Part shown: one piece after another, positions 61,010 to 64,000 of the stretch | Layout of the letters: each line of letters begins with the position of its first letter | Position numbering within the stretch: the stretch's first letter is position 1 | Assembly: GCA_023954475.1 (NCBI GenBank) | Contig: JAMLHW010000013.1 | Location: 62,001-126,000, forward strand | Reading direction: 5' to 3' | Length of the DNA stretch: 64,000 bases | DNA from: Anaerolineae bacterium | Lineage (GTDB): Bacteria; Chloroflexota; Anaerolineae; Promineifilales; Promineifilaceae | Notes under the pieces: model-generated | Database searches by the model: none | Seen by the model: the letters and a program-made list of their open reading frames with translations, nothing else | Told to the model about the DNA's origin: nothing | Program-made: the position numbers and the translations under genes

Positions 61010-62263
61010 ATGAATGACACAGTCGGCCACGGCTCCAAACCGGCGCATTCCCGTTGGGCTGCCCTCGCTCCGGCGCTCGAATCGCGCAATTTTCGCCTTT
61101 TTTGGTTCGCTCAACTGATTTCCACCATCGGCACATCGCTGCACGTCGCAGCTGAAGGGTATTTGATCTACGACATCACCGACTCGACATTCTGGCTCGG
61201 TGCAGTCGGGTTTATCGCGCTGCTGCCGGTGCTGCCGATTTCGCTGGTCGGCGGCGTGCTCATCGACCGTTTGCCGCGCCGCAAGTTGATCATCATTACG
61301 CAATCGTTGTTGGCGGTGCAGGCATTGGTGTTTGGTTTGCTGGCAATTTTCGGCCGATTAGAACTGTGGAATCTGCTCCTGCTTTACTTCATCTTCGGCG
61401 CCATTCTGGCTATCGACAATCCGGCACGACGCGCTTTCCTCGTCAACCTCGTCTCCGAGGACCAACTAGCCAACGCCGTCGCTCTCAATGCCACCCTGTT
61501 CAACTTCGCCAGTGTCGTCGGTTTTGCGCTGGCGGGCTTGCTCATCGCGACCGTCGGTGCGGGCAGCACGATGATCATCAATGCGATCACCTATGCGTTT
61601 CCCATTCTAGCGCTGCTGGCGATTCGCGTGCCTAACATCAGCCAGGATGCCGAACGCGGCAAGATCGGCGTCGCCATGGCTGAGGGATTCACGACGCTGT
61701 TCAAACAACCGGCTGTGTTGATCGTCATCACGATTATGGCCGTTGTCGGTGGTCTGGCGTATCCGGCGCTGTTTGGCTTAATGCCTGCTTATGCCAAAGA
61801 CGTCATGCAAACGGACTCGGTTGGCCTGGGCATCTTGCTCGCGGCGACGGCGTTGGGTTCGGTATTGGGCACTGTGGTAACGGCGCGGGTCGGCATTCGC
61901 CACAGAGGGCGCAATTTGATTGTCGCAGCGCTGTTCCTGCCGTTATTGGTCATCGTTTTTGCCTGGGCGCCGTCGTTCTGGTCTGCTTGTCTGGCGCTTG
62001 TGGGCGGCGGTATTTTGTTGCTGGTTGTGCAGAGTTTGGCGATTACACTGGTGCAGGTCAATATTGCGGATCGGGTGCGTGGCCGCGTCATGAGCATTTA
62101 CAGCATTTTGCACGCGGGCGCGGATACGGGCAGTAATCTCGTCGTCGGCACACTGGCCGGGCCGCTCGGCTTGCCGTTTGCATTGTCTGTCGGCGGTGGC
62201 GTAGCATTGACTTATGCCGTTGTGGTCATGTTGTTTTTTGGCGCGATACGGAAACTGGATTGA
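61010..62263 (+). CDS. Major facilitator superfamily exporter (EntS-like)
   Basis: This 417-residue protein has about 12 spans. It begins APALESRNFRLFWFAQLIST, the usual opening of the MFS_3 group that includes the enterobactin exporter EntS. LSLVGGVLIDRLPRRKLIII-like sequence gives the D-R-x-x-R-R motif A loop, and AIDNPARRAFLVNLVSEDQL is also typical. It should export a small molecule or drug by proton antiport; the substrate is unknown. No ribosome binding site is evident before ATG 61010. The TGA and the next ATG share one base (TGATG). Confidence 0.88.
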   Translation: MNDTVGHGSKPAHSRWAALAPALESRNFRLFWFAQLISTIGTSLHVAAEGYLIYDITDSTFWLGAVGFIALLPVLPISLVGGVLIDRLPRRKLIIITQSLLAVQALVFGLLAIFGRLELWNLLLLYFIFGAILAIDNPARRAFLVNLVSEDQLANAVALNATLFNFASVVGFALAGLLIATVGAGSTMIINAITYAFPILALLAIRVPNISQDAERGKIGVAMAEGFTTLFKQPAVLIVITIMAVVGGLAYPALFGLMPAYAKDVMQTDSVGLGILLAATALGSVLGTVVTARVGIRHRGRNLIVAALFLPLLVIVFAWAPSFWSACLALVGGGILLLVVQSLAITLVQVNIADRVRGRVMSIYSILHAGADTGSNLVVGTLAGPLGLPFALSVGGGVALTYAVVVMLFFGAIRKLD

Positions 62264-63438
62264 TGGCTCTGCGACATTTGCCCCCCACGGCGACGCCGCT
62301 GACGCCGGCACAATGGCGTGCCGGTTTGCGACCGGGTGACGGTGCGCTGCAGCGTTTTTCGGCCGAAATCAGCACTTATCTCGGTGGACCACCCTGTTTC
62401 ACCGCGTCATCAGGGCGCACAGCGCTCAGTTTGGCACTGCGAGCGCTGCACGCCGTCGCGCCGGAACGCGACGAAGTTATCCTGCCAGCCTATACATGTC
62501 CGTCTCTGGGCAAAGTCATTCTCGATCTCGACTTGCGGCCACGCCTGGTCGACCTGTCGTCACAGACATTGCGCTATGAACCTGAAGTTCTCACTGCCAC
62601 GCTCAATGACGCGACATTGGCTGTGATTGTGGTGCATCCGTTCGGCGTGCCGCAGCCGGTTGCGGCGATCAGGCAACTGGTTCAGGCTACGGGCGCGTTC
62701 ATCATTGAAGATGCGGCCCAGGCACTCGGTGCCCGGCAAAATGGGCTACCGGTCGGCGTGCAGGGGGACGTCGGTTTATTCAGTCTGGGGCCGGGCAAAC
62801 CGCTTGCGACGGGTGGTGGCGGCATTCTGTGTGTCAATAATCCGGAATTGGTGGAGGCGGTGCAGTGGGCCTGGGGCGCTTCGGCCGAAAATAATGCCAA
62901 TCTCACTGCCATGCTGCGTTTGACCTTTTTCTCAACGGCATTTCGGCCGTTTCCCTGGTGGCTGGCGCGGCGACTGGGTGCGCAGCAAGTCGGCAATAGC
63001 GAAAAGGCGATGGGCTATGCCATGAGTGATTTGTCCCCGGCGCAGGCAGCGGTCGGCGTGGCGTTGTTACCTCATCTCGATGCGATCAATGCCGCACGAC
63101 GTGCAAAAGCGGCGCAATTGCAGCGCCTTTTAGTCGACATGGATGGCGTATGGGTGCCGGATGCGGACGAATCGGCCGAGTCGATTTATTTGCGCCTGCC
63201 GCTTCTCGTCGCTGAGCAAGCGCGTCGCGAGCGATTGTTTGCTGCATTGTCACAAGCGGGAATCGGTGTGGGGAAGATGTGGCATCGGCCGATGGCCGCC
63301 GTTTTTCCTGAGCTGGATGACGGTACCTATCCCGGCGCAGTCTTTGTCGCTGACCATTTGCTCACGTTGCCGACGCACCATTTTGTGACTGAGGACGATA
63401 TCGGCCGAATAGGCAGGCTGATCCAACAAACACAATAA
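62263..63438 (+). CDS. DegT/DnrJ/EryC1/StrS-family aminotransferase
   Basis: This 391-residue protein begins at ATG 62263. Key segments are FTASSGRTALSLALRALHAV (PLP phosphate site), VILPAYTCPSLGKVILDLDL, IIEDAAQALGARQNGLP with the PLP-ring Asp, and FSLGPGKPLATGGGGIL with the PLP lysine. The family makes amino sugars from keto sugars or acts on related carbonyls. Its place in a glycan cluster suggests an amino-sugar product. Four octamers lie inside. It ends 12 bases from the convergent esterase gene. Confidence 0.9.
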   Translation: MALRHLPPTATPLTPAQWRAGLRPGDGALQRFSAEISTYLGGPPCFTASSGRTALSLALRALHAVAPERDEVILPAYTCPSLGKVILDLDLRPRLVDLSSQTLRYEPEVLTATLNDATLAVIVVHPFGVPQPVAAIRQLVQATGAFIIEDAAQALGARQNGLPVGVQGDVGLFSLGPGKPLATGGGGILCVNNPELVEAVQWAWGASAENNANLTAMLRLTFFSTAFRPFPWWLARRLGAQQVGNSEKAMGYAMSDLSPAQAAVGVALLPHLDAINAARRAKAAQLQRLLVDMDGVWVPDADESAESIYLRLPLLVAEQARRERLFAALSQAGIGVGKMWHRPMAAVFPELDDGTYPGAVFVADHLLTLPTHHFVTEDDIGRIGRLIQQTQ

Positions 63439-63450
63439 GATGCACAGACG

Positions 63451-64000
63451 TTACAAATGTCGCGGAATCAGGAAATGCAAGGCAGCGGGGAGTCGTCGCG
63501 CCCACGCTGCTTCACGGTGTCGCGCCCACTGTTCTTCAACGTACAAGACATCGCGCAATGGATGATACCCTTTGCGGTGCAGCATCCGATACAGGCGACG
63601 TACATCGCGATAAAAGTAACGTGACCGCATCAAAGGGCGGTCGATAAAGTCGGCGTATTCGCGCGTACCGGCGTCGAGATAAATTTTGCCGGGAATTTTC
63701 GGCATTTCTTCCACCAGATCAAAGATTTTACCCCCGCCAAACCAGAGCGACGGACTCATTAAGCCCACTTGTCCAAATGTTTCTTGTCGCGTCAGAAAAG
63801 CGTAGAGGCTGATCAGGCCACCGAGCGATGATCCCATAATGCTCGTATTTTGGCGATCTGTCAGTGTGCGAAAATCGCGGTCGATAGCGGGTTTGAGCGT
63901 GTCGATGATGAAATCGAGGTAAGCGTCACCGCGTCCTCCGTCAAAATGCTCACTGGCATAGGGGCTGTATTCGTCGTTGCGCTGTGACTCGGCGTTGTTG
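63451..64000 (-). CDS. Esterase, alpha/beta-hydrolase fold (enterochelin-esterase-like), 5' part missing
   Basis: This is the C-terminal part of a gene that continues past the right edge. About 183 residues are visible. NTSIMGSSLGGLISLYAFLT holds the nucleophile elbow (Gly-x-Ser-x-Gly-Gly). IPGKIYLDAGTREYADF probably carries the acid residue, and the catalytic His lies in YVEEQWARHREAAWARRLP. This is the family of enterochelin-type (COG2819-like) esterases. The substrate is unknown. It is convergent with the aminotransferase gene with only 12 bases between them and no terminator seen. Confidence 0.85.
   Translation of the reverse strand, partial: NNAESQRNDEYSPYASEHFDGGRGDAYLDFIIDTLKPAIDRDFRTLTDRQNTSIMGSSLGGLISLYAFLTRQETFGQVGLMSPSLWFGGGKIFDLVEEMPKIPGKIYLDAGTREYADFIDRPLMRSRYFYRDVRRLYRMLHRKGYHPLRDVLYVEEQWARHREAAWARRLPAALHFLIPRHL

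Noticed and set aside
1-64000. tRNA, rRNA, CRISPR arrays, insertion sequences or phage genes
   Set aside because: No tRNA arm pattern, rRNA sequence, regularly spaced repeats, transposase or integrase motifs were found on reading both strands; the octamer spacing is irregular and too short to be CRISPR.

Overview
The window reads as a piece of a bacterial chromosome of moderate GC content (about 50-55 % by impression), most likely from a Chloroflexota (Anaerolineae-like) organism. That placement is an inference. It rests on a BTAD/NB-ARC/TPR regulator, a soluble-adenylyl-cyclase-like cyclase-ATPase-TPR protein, very long TPR and FG-GAP proteins, DUF4013 and DUF2304 proteins, and many lipoproteins. 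No rRNA, tRNA, CRISPR array, insertion sequence or prophage was seen.

Positions 1-17.7 kb (minus strand) form one long surface-polysaccharide operon, read from about 17.7 kb down to and beyond base 1. It opens with a NusG/RfaH-like antiterminator. Then come nucleotide-sugar genes (UDP-sugar 6-dehydrogenase, GDP-L-fucose synthase, GDP-mannose dehydratase), a TPR protein, a sialic-acid-type pair (NeuA-HAD fusion and NeuB-cupin) and a capsule-type synthesis protein. After a decayed methyltransferase come a Wzx-like flippase, acyltransferases, a Wzy-like membrane protein, a GT39-like protein and two GT4 glycosyltransferases. The stretches 1.9-5.3 kb and 7.2-8.26 kb look AT-richer than their surroundings and lack the iterated octamer described below, which suggests later acquisition.

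Positions 18.1-22.7 kb (minus) hold a sulfate activation unit (cysD, cysN-cysC fusion, sulfotransferase) closed by a clear terminator. Lying directly ahead of the polysaccharide operon, it suggests the glycan or another surface molecule is sulfated. A membrane protein with its own terminator precedes it.

Positions 22.8-33.4 kb are mixed. They hold a Gmad2-type lipoprotein, an aromatic-amino-acid-type decarboxylase, a GNAT acetyltransferase, a secreted gluzincin peptidase and an oligopeptide-binding lipoprotein. A DUF4013 protein lies opposite, followed by fmt-panE-fucA-like genes chained by ATGA overlaps and an unknown membrane protein. Positions 33.6-41.2 kb (plus) carry a DAHP synthase and two large signalling ATPases. 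Positions 41.2-47.2 kb (minus) carry an FG-GAP protein of about 1,800 residues with an embedded HExxH site and a 24-bp minisatellite, and a small orphan gene.

Positions 47.4-63.4 kb (plus) hold a serine hydrolase lipoprotein, then a second envelope-glycan cluster. This contains GT2, DUF2304, a phosphodiesterase-superfamily protein, a DUF3473-type deacetylase, a FemAB-like protein, a 1,991-residue membrane/TPR fusion, a C-terminally anchored secreted protein, an MFS exporter and a DegT-family aminotransferase. A partial esterase enters from the right edge on the minus strand.

The most striking genome-scale signal is the palindromic octamer TCGGCCGA. I counted about 100 copies by eye, in genes and between them, where one or two are expected by chance. 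It behaves like a highly iterated palindrome.
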